NCBI GenBank assembly: GCA_009809945.1
Contig: WTPW01000675.1
Coordinates: 177,533 to 241,532, forward strand
Origin: Gigaspora margarita
Lineage: Eukaryota > Glomeromycota > Glomeromycetes > Diversisporales > Gigasporaceae
DNA length: 64,000 nucleotides
Direction: 5' to 3'
The position numbers and the translations under genes were made by a program. Below, one piece after another: positions 21,750-33,420 of the stretch (position 1 is its first letter; each line of letters begins with the position of its first letter). A model generated the notes under the pieces. It ran no database searches. It saw only the letters and a list, made by a program, of their open reading frames with translations, and was not told the DNA's origin.

Positions 21750-22871
21750 GGCATCTATAAATAATGTTATACTTGAGGGTCACACAAAATATAATGTTTT
21801 TCAATAAGTAGAGGGGTCTAAAAAATATTGTATTTTTTTATAAAAATTTGTTTAAATTTTGATCTAGAGATCAAAATTGAATGATTTTTGGTACCATTCG
21901 AATTATCTCAAGAAGAGAATTCGAATAGTACAAAAATTATTTGATTTGGATTATTGGATCAAGAGTTATTAACAAAATACTATTGTTCATATCTTTTCTT
22001 ATAAAATTACTAAAAATTAATAGTTTTTTGTAAATAACTCTTGATCTAGTAATTCAAATAATATGATTTTGGTATAATTGGATTTGTCTTATAGAGATGA
22101 ATTGAATAGTATCAATTATTTAAATTGGATTGCTGTATTATATATATATATATTTTTTTCCTTCACTACTAACTCGCAACAACCTAATCCACCTGCAATT
22201 TTAGACCTAAGTGTTTATGTAATGGGGCGCAGATGCGTGAACCTCCACTTGTGGTCAGAGCATAACCTTAAACCACTACCACTACTACCCAAACCCAAAT
22301 CTTCTGTACATATATGTCAAGGGATGAATGTCATTGGAATATGCGCTGTTAGCAATCAATATGACAAGTCCGTCTGGAGTGCATCCGTCAATTGACGTCC
22401 CAGGTCCCTATCTCCTGTGGTGTTTCAGTTCCGCCTCTTTCTGTTGAGACCCATCGCACTTAGCCACATGCCCGATAGTAGTTGCACCGAGCTTGCCTCC
22501 CATCTGATCTACTCCACTAACGGAGTTAGCATTGTATGGTAAGCAACACAGCTCGGAAGCGCCACCACCAGAAATCTATTCACAGTTCCTTACTCAGCCT
22601 TTTGGCTAAGTCCGTAACTTCAGTTATTCCAAATTGGGTCCTAACACAAATCCAATTCTGCCCTTAGGCAGATTCGAACTAGCAACCTTCGATTGACAAC
22701 CTTGGAGCTTAATTGCTAAGCTATCGACCCTAAGGTCTGATTGCTGTATTATAATATATCCAAGTTTTTATAAAATTTTATATATAAATATACAGATTTT
22801 AAAAATTCTTATATAGTCTAGGGGGTCAAGAGCTACTTTGTAGAGGTATATCACATTATTTATGGATGCCC
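21750..22871. mobile_element. TIR element with GGCATCTATAAATAATGT ends, containing a SINE
   Basis: GGCATCTATAAATAATGT at 21750 is matched inverted by ACATTATTTATGGATGCCC ending at 22871. Arms also share AAGTAG(A)GGGTC-type text. Without the inserted SINE (22143-22739) the element would be about 510 bp. It holds several repeats around a (T)AACTCTTGATC motif. No coding sequence. Confidence 0.55.
22143..22739 (-). mobile_element. tRNA-derived SINE with 14 bp TSD
   Basis: Read on the minus strand, the head has an A-box-like TAGCTTAGCAATTAAG (about 22708-22725) and a B-box-like GGTTGCTAGTTCGAATCTG (about 22670-22688) at tRNA-like spacing. It is followed by a roughly 480 bp GC-richer body and an A/T tail. 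ATTGCTGTATTATA flanks it at 22129-22142 and 22740-22753, a perfect TSD expected from target-primed reverse transcription. The 105-residue plus-strand open frame at 22078 is antisense to it and not a gene. Confidence 0.82.
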
Positions 22872-22989
22872 CCTTAGGATTAGAGTTAAATTCAGGTATT
22901 GTCTAGTGTGAAAAGGTTGATACACCAAAACTAAAAGTTACTTTTGTCTTTATATAAAAGTTTTTCAATTTTAAAAATTTATTTCTAAT

Positions 22990-24350
22990 TTTTTTATATC
23001 AAATAAAGGAAGATCTAAGCTATTTTTAGATATAATTTTTATTATTATTTTATAGTAAATTTATTTATAATAAATTTTTTTAAAATATTTTTTTAAAAAA
23101 AAAGTAAAAAAATTTTTATTTTTTAAAAAATTATATTTTCACTACTAGTATACAATTTTATAAGCTTGTACTATGCAAATGCATGTCTTATATGCTAAAA
23201 TATAGTTAAAATTTTAGCTTAATTGAATTAGTAGTTGTTAAAATATAAATAAAAACTAATTTACTATCATAAAGTTATACAAATTGCTATATATAGTAAT
23301 TTTATATATATTAATTATCATTAAATTTTTAAAAATGGTTAAAAATAAAAGAACATATTAATAAAAAGATAGATATTTGCTAGCAGTTGCAGTACTGTGC
23401 TTTACTACTAGAGTATCAGACATGTTACTTAGAACCAGGAAACAGTGGTAACTGCAGCATATAGTGTACTGGAGTTAGACAAACTGTCAAACATTTTGTA
23501 ATAGAATATAACTTGAGTAAGGGGCATGCTATTTATTACGTAATATTTTTTACTTAGTAGCCACTCTTATCCATGTATGGTGTGATCACTTTATCTAATT
23601 CAAATTGCTTAATATAATATATAGACGTGATCACTACCTCTGACTATGTATCCATGGTAAAAATTACGTAATAAATGGCATGTCCCTAAGGAAATATGGA
23701 GATTAGCCTATGATCTAATGAACACAACAGCAGGTACAAGTCCCCATCCACCATATGAGAAGCACTCAAAGCAGATAATGTAAAGAATAAATCAAAGCAA
23801 TTAGCAGCCCAATGACTACACATTTAGGTTATATATATAATATAGTGCATATTCACAAAGCCAAGTAGGGTGAAGAGGAAATAACCAGAATTAGGGCCAT
23901 TTGGCAAGCAGAGTTCCAGCTTAAAAAGGAACTTTAGCAATTACAGTTTAACATTAAAGGGAAATTCTCTAAAATAAAACAAATATATAGTAACTTAAAA
24001 TTTAGTATAGATAGAAATGTGTAATAAAATTTGAATATAAATAAAGAGCGCCAATTGCACCTTAGCCAAGTAGCTGAGAAATTTAAAAAAAAATTTTTAA
24101 AAATTTATATTTTAACAACTACTAATTCAATTAAGCTAAAATTTTAACTACATATTTAGCATATATTTAACAATGTTTTGTACAATATAACTTATAAAAT
24201 TGTAAATTGCAACAAAAATATATATTTTTTTAAAAGGAACTTTTGGCTTTTTTTAAAAAAAATATTAAATTTTAAAAATATTATTATATAAAAATATAAT
24301 TAATATTATATCAAAAAATAGTTTAGATCTTGTTTTTATTTAGTATAAGA
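22990..24350. repeat. Long inverted repeat, arms about 260 bp, spacer about 830 bp
   Basis: The arm at 22990-23260 (AAGATCTAAGCTATTTTTAG; GTTAAAATTTTAGCTTAATTG) matches inverted the arm at 24090-24350 (AATTCAATTAAGCTAAAATT; TAGTTTAGATCTTGTTTTTA). The spacer contains the Tourist-like MITE at 23521. It may be a TIR transposon whose outer ends I could not fix. Confidence 0.6.
23521..23686. mobile_element. Tourist-like (PIF/Harbinger) MITE, TSD TAA
   Basis: GGGGCATGCTATTTATTACG at the left and the complement GGGACATGCCATTTATTACG at the right are 24 bp TIRs with two differences. TAA sits on both flanks (23518-23520, 23687-23689). 166 bp, non-coding. Confidence 0.82.
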
Positions 24351-24589
24351 TAGCTGCGCAGTATGTGATACTGTGCAGGACCAGTATGATCACATGTGCT
24401 AGTTAAGAAGAAATGTGCTATGCATTTCTATTTATATTGTTTACTAGACATAATCTATTTGATTGATACAAAATATAGTTAAAAAGCCTGATAATTATTA
24501 AAATGAAAAGAATTTAAATAATTACATTAATTATAATACATTTTCTTAAAACATCATCATTAAAGTGAACAAATTAAACTTCATACTAT

Positions 24590-25635
24590 AACAAAAATTT
24601 TTGGAATTGTAAACAACTTCCTTATTTGTATTATTCTCTAATGTAAATAATTCATATTAAAATAGTAACAAGAGGTGGCTTAGTGGCTTAAGCACATGAA
24701 TATCATCTTAGCCACATTAAGGCATAGGGATAATTACATAAACATAGTCATTTAAACTTGATAGGCAATAATAGAAGCTGTATAATCAACCAGAAAGTTA
24801 TAAGCCATCATAGTAACAACATAGTCATGACTAAATAAAGTAGTAAGAATAAGTAAATGTAGTTAGACTTTTAAATATATATAAAGGCCTCAAGTTCAAG
24901 ACCAAAAAAGGACATTTAGTTCCTATTGATGTTAAATAAAGAATTCTCTTCCTTATTGTTAATTAAACTATTTGACTCTTAATGTAAATAAAAAAATTAT
25001 ACTTATCCTTTGAATTTGACTCTAACCTTAATAAATCTTGTAAGACTCAATTTGACAGACTGAATTGACTTGTAACTTTGTATTGAATTATTATAACTCG
25101 AATTCTGTATAACAAGTTCTGTTAATTTCTTTGGATTGTTTATGTGACTTCTATTAACTTTTTGAGTTTACTCTGATTTATCTGCCCTCCATGTATTGCA
25201 TATTTGACCTCTATCATACCCTCATGCAGTGTTGTACATTTTGGCTGTCCACAGTCTTTTTTGGCTTGTTCATATCCAAAATTGTCCAAATGACCAAGAT
25301 TGTCCAAAGCTTGCCCAGGCTTTAATAATTAATAAATCTATCTAAAAAATATATAACTATATATTTTTTTAAGTGCTGAACACATTTCAGTTAAAATTAA
25401 AATAGGTTATCTTAATAAAATTTTAAGTAATTTTACTTTATTTAATTGTTCAAAATTGTTCAAAATTGTCCAAGTCATTGTCCAAAGCTGTCCCGTGACA
25501 ACACTGCACTCATGACCTATATATCAATATATTTATATTTTTCTTACCATACATAGTTAGAGTATAAATTGGCACTATTGTCAATATAGTTTTTATCTAC
25601 TCTCTCAATCAACTATTACAATACTGATTATTGTT
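24590..25635 (+). repeat. Dispersed repeat, copy 2, split by a hAT-like MITE
   Basis: Homologous to 16095-16868 (AGGTGGCTTAGTGGCTTAAGC at 24674; CAATCAACTATTACAATACT at the end). The copy is interrupted at 25227 by a 280 bp element with TSD. Confidence 0.55.
25227..25506. mobile_element. hAT-like MITE with TTGTCCAAA repeats
   Basis: TIRs CAGTGTTGT / ACAACACTG. Flanks CCCTCATG (25219-25226) and CACTCATG (25507-25514) match at 7 of 8 bases. TTGTCCAAA and TTGTTCAAAA units cluster in both terminal regions. Confidence 0.8.
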
Positions 25636-26219
25636 AATGTTAAAGTAAACAGAATTAAATTTTATACTCACCTGAGTAATTTATATTCTTTTGAAATACA
25701 ATCATTAAAGTAAACTGAATTAAACTTTGTACTCGCCCTTGTAATGTCATTGCAGCTACAGTGCCTAATTATCAAATAGGAGACCCTTGTATTGCCTGAA
25801 TGGTCATGGAACCCATCTTTATTTACCAATAATTAAACAAGCAATAATATATTACTCTAGAAAAAGAATAATTTTTTAGCAATTTGATTTCAACAATTAC
25901 ATTATTTACAACACTAACCAGAAAATACCTGCATCTAAGGTTGAAGTGACAAATTGAATATATAATTCCATAAAGTCTTCCAACCTTGCATTTTGACAAG
26001 CTCTCCAAATTACCACAGCTTCTAATAATTGTTTATCATAAAGAAATTAGCCATATCAACAATCACTTTAAAGACTTTACATTTATTGATGCTTGTTTCA
26101 CTGGCAAGCTTATTTTACAGAAGTTAATTTACAGATAAGTTCATTTTGCAAACAATTAATAGCTCTACTTAATCCTAATGATAATAATTAGAATTGCTTT
26201 GCAAAATGAGCTATCAGTA

Positions 26220-27235
26220 AAATATGTTATTTGTGAAATGAAATTGTCTGTAAAGTGATTAACTGTAAAATAGGCTTATAAGTGAAACAAGTGTTAGTGA
26301 AATGTGATATCTTTGAAGTAAAACTAGTTACTAAGCAAAAGACAAACACAAGCTTGAAAAAAAAACAAATAGCAAAAATCTATTAAACAATAAAGCCATA
26401 ACAAAAATGCAAAATTCTAAAAAAAAATATAATTTAAAAATTTGAAATTAATAAATTCGAATTATTTAATTTATATATTATATATCAATTAACAATAATA
26501 TCATTATTCAAGAAATTATTAATCTAACAATCAATAGTTTAATTAAATACTGTATCATAATAATTACCTGTTAAAGATTTCAGATAGTAAAGAATGTCAT
26601 AATTTATGATCAATATTTGAAATGTTCTTACTTTAAATGACAAGTAATAATGAAATTAAAAATTGTGAAATCCTACTACATTTCATATTATACTTAAAAT
26701 GTAATCATACTGGTAATGCCAGAAAATTATACAATAACATGCCAAAATATAGGTTATATAACTGCACATAAATTAATTACATAATATATTATTTGCAAAA
26801 AAAATTGTCTGTAAAGTGATTATCTATAAAATAGGCTTATGTGAAATGAGTGTCAGTAGAATAAGATGTCTTTGAAGTAAAACTAGTTACTAAGCAAAAG
26901 ACAAACCCAAGCACAAAAAAAAACAAATAGCAAAATCTATTGAACAATAAAGCTATAACAAAAATGCAATATTTTTTTTAAAAAAATATGAATTTAAAAA
27001 TCTGAAATAAATAAATTCAAATTATTAATTAATTGATGATTAACATTAGAAACATCCTTACTTTAAATTACAAGTGATGATGAAATTAAAAATTGGCAAA
27101 ATCCTACTACATTTCATGTTATACATAAAATGGATCATACTAGTAATGCCAAAAATCATACAGTAATATGCAAAATATAGATTATTTAAACTGCACATAA
27201 ATTAATTACATAACTAATTATACAGTGTGGAATAC
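26220..27235 (+). repeat. Tandem duplication, period about 561 bp
   Basis: TGTCTGTAAAGTGATTA occurs at 26245 and 26806. Downstream blocks (AAGTAAAACTAGTTACTAAG, ACAACAAATAGCAAAA-type text, CTGCACATAAATTAATTACA) repeat in the same order. Non-coding. Confidence 0.75.
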
Positions 27236-27983
27236 TTTAAACCAGCAACTTTTTTTCAAAATGACCAAATTTAAAACAAAATACTAAATTTTAATTGGCT
27301 AATAATTTTAAATTTTATTATGTTTTTATTTTTTATTATGTTTTTTTAATTTTTTTTATTATGTTTTTTAATATAAGTAGCCTAATTTTAATTTTATTAG
27401 TAACTTTAAAAAGCAATAGCACTTTCAAAATTTATTAAATTAAAAAATAAATTTTTTAGTTTTGTTCTGCTTGTTTTTCTGTACATTTTACAAAAAATTT
27501 TTTTATTTATTTATATTTTTTATCTTTTTAAATAAATTTAAAAAAATATTAGTTTTTACTTGTGGATTTAAGGTATTTTGCTCTGTATTTCCACTATCTT
27601 GAACTATACTATAATTATTAATGTCTGCATTGCTCATATATAATTAATAATTAGAACATCAGCTTTATATTATAAGTGTGATCTACATGTGGGTTATATA
27701 CAAAAATTTTAACTCCTTCTAAAAATGAATAAATGAAAATTATTATTCCTACCAAAAAAGAATTTTGAAAAATCAGCATAGTGGACATCAAAAAAGTTAA
27801 ACAATACTATCCATTTACATTTCATTTTGCATATTCTATGTGATTATACTGGTATAAAAAATTATAAATAAATAATTAAAATTAAAAACTTTTATATGTA
27901 GATAAAATTAATTTTTAATTTTAATATGTTTATATTTTAGTATTAAACAAATTAAAAAAATAAGTAATTAATAAAATTTTTCA
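27236..27983. other. Gene-free AT-rich stretch
   Basis: Long A and T runs, no coding or structured sequence recognised. Confidence 0.4.
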
Positions 27984-27985
27984 TA

Positions 27986-28338
27986 CAGTACCGGACAGTA
28001 AAAGACATCCAATCTATACATATAAGCGCTAATTTTGGGTGCTTACATAATCAATTCTAATTGGCTAATTTTTGTGCAATCGATTTTGATTGGCTAAAAA
28101 CCTATATATGTTTTCTTTTTTTCTATATTAAATGCCAATTTTTTGAACTCATATAAACTTTAATGCCTTATAACTTCCTTAAAATTAAAAATAAGAAAAA
28201 TTCCTCTAACAGAAATGTAGTTTATCTATAAATCTATCAATTTGTTAGAGGGTTTTTTGATTTAATTTTTTTTAAAAAAGTTATAACAATTTAAAGTTTT
28301 ACTAATAACGAGTGGATGTCTTTTACTGTCCGGTACTG
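27986..28338. mobile_element. Tc1/mariner-like MITE, tips CAGTACCGGACAG
   Basis: Perfect TIR CAGTACCGGACAGTAAAAGA with TA on both sides. The 353 bp interior contains the GCCTTATAACTTCCTTAAAA core and a CAATTTGTTAGAGG hairpin shared with the elements at 56556 and 58805. Confidence 0.88.
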
Positions 28339-29079
28339 TAGGAATAAAATTTTTTAATAAAATTTATATTTAAATATTTTTCAAGACATATATAATAAAT
28401 AAAGTTATTTAAACTTATATTAAATTTTTTAAAAAAAAATTTTATTATAAATAGATCAGTATATGTATCTTTTTGTACTGGACAATATAATATTTAATTA
28501 AAGGGAGTTTTTTTAGTATAAACTATATGTTTAAGGCTAGTCTGTTAGAGTAGAGTCAGTGTATGGCTTAAAATTTTGTTTTATATAATAATTTGTATTA
28601 ATAAAAAATTTTTTGATGACTACATTTGTATGTATATATTTTAATAAATTAAAAAAAATAAATTAATTAAAATTGTAATAATAATATGTGCTATTGTATG
28701 TCAATCAAGCTAATTATATGATAAGGAATACACTATAGCAAATGCACTATTTTTTAAAACCCATAAATAATAATATATTTTATAATATATTTTAATAAAT
28801 TAATATTGTTTTTAGCTTTAGATAGCTAGACAAGCAATCATGGTTTTTTTATTTTGCATTTATAATTCTAACTGCTAATAAGAAACAATATGTACATTCA
28901 ATTAAAGATATTTTACTGAATTACATACTGTGACTTTTACCACTAATAAAATTAAAACAATTTTAATAGATATTGTTGCTAATAAATTTGGAGCTATAGT
29001 TTCTAATACTGCTTCTGCTATGATATTTGCAAACAACATATTACAAAGAAATATCTAGCTATTTTATTTATATAATGTA

Positions 29080-29430
29080 TTGTATATTATATTTTTTTTT
29101 TATGTCAATGTTTCCACTATGGAAAAAGGCTTTTATTCAAGTAAATCAGATCACAGGTGCCTTCAGGGGCACCCTGATATTTGTTACAAAGATGAGAGTA
29201 CAATTAGCCACACATGCAACTTTTGGTTGTCTAATTTAAGTAGTCCGCCTGAAGGTTCTACATTAGTTGCCATACCTGCAACCCAACTAAGGGTTACCTA
29301 TTTAAACCTTCTGGTTCTTGCTTCTTCTGCCAATCCTTCTTGTATCACTAGTACAGTCCTCCATTACATAAATCAATCAAGGCCAGTTCTGGATGTATCA
29401 TGGAATTCCCTTAGGACTAGTTTATCCTAT
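29080..29430 (-). mobile_element. 5'-truncated retroposon, same family as 42196-42954
   Basis: On the minus strand this matches the 3' half of the element at 42196-42954: AGGATAAACTAGTCCTAAGG at its start, then CAGGGTGCCCCTG..AGGCACCTGTGATCTG, then a GAATAAAAGC signal and an A-rich tail (poly-T at 29090). The 5' truncation and tail fit a non-LTR-type copy. The open frames of 70 and 125 residues on the plus strand are antisense. Confidence 0.7.
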
Positions 29431-29959
29431 ATATCATATTTAACTAATTTGCACTAAAATTATTTGTAAAATTTTATTTAAAAAACTGTATTACAACAAT
29501 GTCAATTTTTGTAACTTACTTTTATGTATTACATCAATTTGGATTAAAAAGTTCTATTTGTTTATATTGGTTATTTGTATATGATTGTATACAATCAGTT
29601 CTTAATATAGAAGTTTATTAAACAAGTAATTAATTATTTAATATTAATATTAATTATTATAATTTATAAATTTATTATTAAATTTATAATTAATTAAATT
29701 TTAGAAGATGGTAATTTTGCATTAGCATCAGAATTAAGAAGTCTTACTCAAAATCAACAATTTTGAAAAATGCTAAAATTTTTGGCCAAAATATTATTAA
29801 TGCTATTATAATAGTTGAATCTAAATCTAAAACTACTAATAATATTTTTTATTTCTTATTCAAATAGCAACTGCAATTAATACATTTAAAGAATATAGTT
29901 TATTACAATATATAGAATTTTATATACATTATATTTAATTTTATAACAAATGAGTCCTG

Positions 29960-30295
29960 CGGGCCAATAGTGTAGTGGTTGCACTCCCAGAACATTAGCT
30001 AATTTAAATGCAAGGTTGCTAGTTCAAGTTCTAGAGACAACAGAGTTGCTAGATTACTTGAACCAGGTTGCTAGGACCATATTTGGACAGCACAGCCATA
30101 TTGTCATTAGGTCTATTGCTATCGGATTCTCTGTCAATCAATTGGATTTTACCTAAAACAGAAGAATGACTATTCCAGAATGAATTGGATAGAATATAGA
30201 GTAGTCTGCTCTAACAGGGTTCTATCTACTCTTGCCTTGGGAATGAAAAGTTCTAAAAGAATCAAAATAGGTTGGGAGCCAAAGACACCACTAGG
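29960..30295 (+). mobile_element. tRNA-like SINE, interrupted at its 3' side by a hAT
   Basis: GGGCCAATAGTGTAGTGGTT at 29961 has an A-box-like TAGTGTAGTGG. GGTTGCTAGTTCAAGTTCT at 30014 has a B-box-like AGTTCAAGTTC at tRNA-like spacing. GGTTGCTAGTTC is shared with the SINE at 22143-22739. The sequence continues beyond the inserted hAT at 32928. Confidence 0.6.
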
Positions 30296-32919
30296 CAGGG
30301 ACACGCAAAAATTATTTTATTTAAATAAAAAATTTGTTTAAAAAATTATAAAAATTTGTCTAAATTTGGATAATTTTTTTACTACTAATTTGGCTAAAAT
30401 CTATTCAACATTTTATTTATCTGTTCTATTAAAATACATCATATTTAGCATTTTAAGAGATTCAAGACTCAAATTATGTCAATTATCTTGTAAAATATTG
30501 TTATAAACGGAAAAACTACATTCTACACTACAAGAAGAAATAGGCAACCAAATATAGTTAAAAGCAATTTCACTTAAAAGTGGAAAAATTAATTTAACTT
30601 TCTCCCAAAATATATCTAATCTATTATAATCAACAGTACTAAGTTCATAATCGCAATAAAATCCCCATTCTTGAATTAATTCATTTGAAGGATTTGATAA
30701 TTCTGGAATAGAAGTAACATATCGTTGAATATCTCTATTTGCTATAGTCAATTTCAGAAATCGTGGATTAAAAATTCTTGTAGCACGAAAAAGTGAACGT
30801 GATGGATGATTAACAAAATGAACAGAAAATTTTTGAAATGCTAAATTAAAAGAAGATTGAAAAATAGAAATAAATGGATCAATTATTGAATCAAAGTTTT
30901 GAAGTACCATATTAACATTTGGTCCAAAATCTTCAGCTTCTTTAACATTATTAAGAAAAACTTCCAACTGTACAATACGCTCTTCAATAAAAGAAAAAAC
31001 AGGATTACTTTCCTTTTGAAAAAACTTAATAGCAGAAATAAATTGTGGCGCATATTGGNAAATAAATGCAAGATAAACTTCGACAAGCCTATTTTCATTC
31101 GATGAAGTAAAAATTGCAATGATGTTATTAACAACCTCAGAAGTTTCTACTTGTTGTTCTTCTTCATAAAACCTCCAAATATAGTCCAAATATTTATAGA
31201 CATAAAATGCCATTTCAAACCAGGAACACCATCGTGTAGCAACTGGTAACAGCATAAACCATAAAGTAAATTGTGATGTTTCATTTTCATCATCATCAGA
31301 ATCATGATTATTTTTTCTAATTCCATGCCGTTTTAAAAAATCCATATACCGATTTCGACAAGACTTTGAATGTAACATGTTTTTTTAATATTCGCAATTA
31401 ATTTTTTTATAATGTCAAAATAACTGTTAGAAATAAAAGCTTCACTAATAAAAAAAAAAGTATTTATTATTAATTATTAAATTACATATAACGAATTATA
31501 AAATACATACGTACCTAATCAAATGTAAAATATGCGCAGAACATGGATTGTGTACTACTTGAGGCATTACGGGTGATAAAACATCTCGAACACATTTTTT
31601 CATATATGCGGCTGAGTCCGATACAAAAAGCTGTAAAGAATTAAAGGGAATTGACCACTCAATTAGGAGTTGGAGAACCAACTGCCCAATTGTTACATTG
31701 TTAACTTTGTCTAAAAAATTAACTGAAACTAACTTTGTTTTATTTTGATAATTAAATAAAACATTTACTACGCTACGTGCACGTACATCCGTTGTTTCAT
31801 CAATAATGATTGAGATCGGTTTGTTGGCAAATTCCTCCTTTAATTTATTTAAATGTTCATTAAAAACATCACCTAAATATTGTTTACGTAAAGTACTNGC
31901 AGAAGGAATTGATCCTCCTTCACGACAATAGGTACNAAAAAAATCTCTCATTTGATNGATTTTTTCTATTGGAATGTCCGCACTAACCCATGCTTTTAAT
32001 AATTCAAAAATTATTGCCTTTTTAGCATCCAATGCACTAACCACAGTTTCAAGCGATTGTTGCCGGGTTCTTTCTTGAGAGGCAAAATGCCTTCGACGAG
32101 CATTATTATGAGCTTCGCTTCGAATATGCGATGTTATAAACGTTTTATTTTCCTAGTTAACAGCATGATTACAAAAACGGCACATTAGTTTTTTGTTTTC
32201 TGAGAAAAAGTCATCAGAAAATTCTTGTGTGTGTGATTCAACGCTTATATTTTTTGTACGGCCCATTTTTTTAAAAGAAAAAAAATTTTTTTTTTTTAAA
32301 AAGAAAAAAAAATTTTTTTAAAAGAAAATATATATATATTGCAACGGTTGGTTGGAAAAGCGATACAAAATAAATGCGAAGTTCTATTAGGGCGATTTGA
32401 GAATGAGGTTCCNCTGTTTATTAGAATAAAATGCTTCACTTTTGTACATTTAGATTAANGTAATATGAAAAAGATCACTTTCTGGAACCTATATGATATC
32501 AGAGGCACCANGCTCTNGTGTTAGCCTCATGTCAATATGCATACTGCCTCCTTTGAGGGCTTTAACAATCACGATACTAATTTAGTTAAATAATCAATTA
32601 CACCAAAAAGNGTAAAATTACAAAATTAATTCGTTACAAGGTAAGAAGAAAAACTTGAATCAAATCGTTAAGACCTACGTATATGTAGAAATGATATCAT
32701 TATGATATCATCTCTACATATTCTTAAATTATATATCTATGATATAAGATATCGGTTGATTGAGAATCTGTTCGACCAATGAAAATCGAGAATTCTATAA
32801 AAATACCTGAAAATTTGTATTTCTTTGGATAAATGCTGGGGATTTGTATTTCTTTAAATTTTGGCCTGAAATTTGTATTTATTTGGATTTATTTTTTTCC
32901 AAAATTTTGCGTGTCCCTG
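30296..32919. mobile_element. Complete hAT transposon, 2.6 kb, perfect TIR and TSD
   Basis: Ends CAGGGACACGCAAAA (30296) and its exact complement ending at 32919. The 8 bp TSD CCACTAGG is perfect on both sides (30288-30295 and 32920-32927). It contains one minus-strand transposase with a few stops. Eight ambiguous bases lie inside it, suggesting a polymorphic high-copy family. Confidence 0.92.
30413..32266 (-). pseudogene. hAT transposase of the 30296-32919 element, near-intact
   Basis: Starts at 32266 (MGRTKNISVESHTQ). A BED-type zinc finger follows (CRFCNH...SHIRSEAH), then a DDE/RNase-H-like core (SIIIDETTDVRARSVVNVLF, FVSDSAAYM, CSAHILHLI). An intron lies at 31514-31424 (GTACGT..CTAACAG). 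Exon 2 runs through TRWCSWFEMAF to the dimerisation region (WLPISSCSVECSFSVYNNIL) and TAA at 30413. Defects: TAG at 32153, TGA at 30477 (consistent with CGA to TGA), and an apparent A-run frameshift near 31385. About 615 residues without defects. Ambiguous bases at 31059, 31898, 31936 and 31957 fall in it. Confidence 0.85.
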
Positions 32920-32929
32920 CCACTAGGTA

Positions 32930-33420
32930 CCTCTAGTTGAATATAAAAAAGATTTAAAAAGAGTTCCAGTTAAAATCCCATAGTAGTAAATGGGTTAGCT
33001 AGTAATAACCAGTTGGAATAATAAAAATAAAAAGAATAACTTAGTACTGGTTAGTCACAGTAAAAATTAGAATAGATGCACATATGTAGATTATTATAAA
33101 ATGTATAAATGTAGAAACCTTGCCCGCAGGGTCCTGTGACCAAAATTGATCTTAATAAAAGAGGCACTAGCTGCGTTCCTAGTACATAGTGACTAGAGTT
33201 AAAATAAAAAAATTTATAACAAATAATAGAAAGAATTTGATATAAAAACTTATCTTTTACATATTTCTTTATCCAAAATACCAAGAAAAGGGTATAAAAA
33301 CTTTAATATTTCATGAAATTTATGTACTGCTCTTGAAATATAAAAAAATTGGTAGCAGAAGTGTAATAAGTGCAAATATATTAATAGTACAAATCAAAAA
33401 ATATAATATATATAATCTAC
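32930..33420. other. Remainder of the interrupted SINE and unassigned sequence
   Basis: Follows the hAT TSD. A GC-richer patch (TTGCCCGCAGGGTCCTGTGA at 33119) and AATAAAAGAGGCAC suggest another degraded retroposon tail. The 77-residue minus frame here looks incidental. Confidence 0.35.

Noticed and set aside
22078..22395. 105-residue plus-strand frame
   Set aside because: Antisense to the tRNA-like SINE and crosses its TSD.
29027..29457. Frames of 70 and 125 residues, with a similar frame at 42783-43001
   Set aside because: The similarity comes from two copies of one retroposon read antisense; no protein motif.
33051..33284. 77-residue minus-strand frame
   Set aside because: Covers a probable retroposon tail; no domain or second copy to support it.
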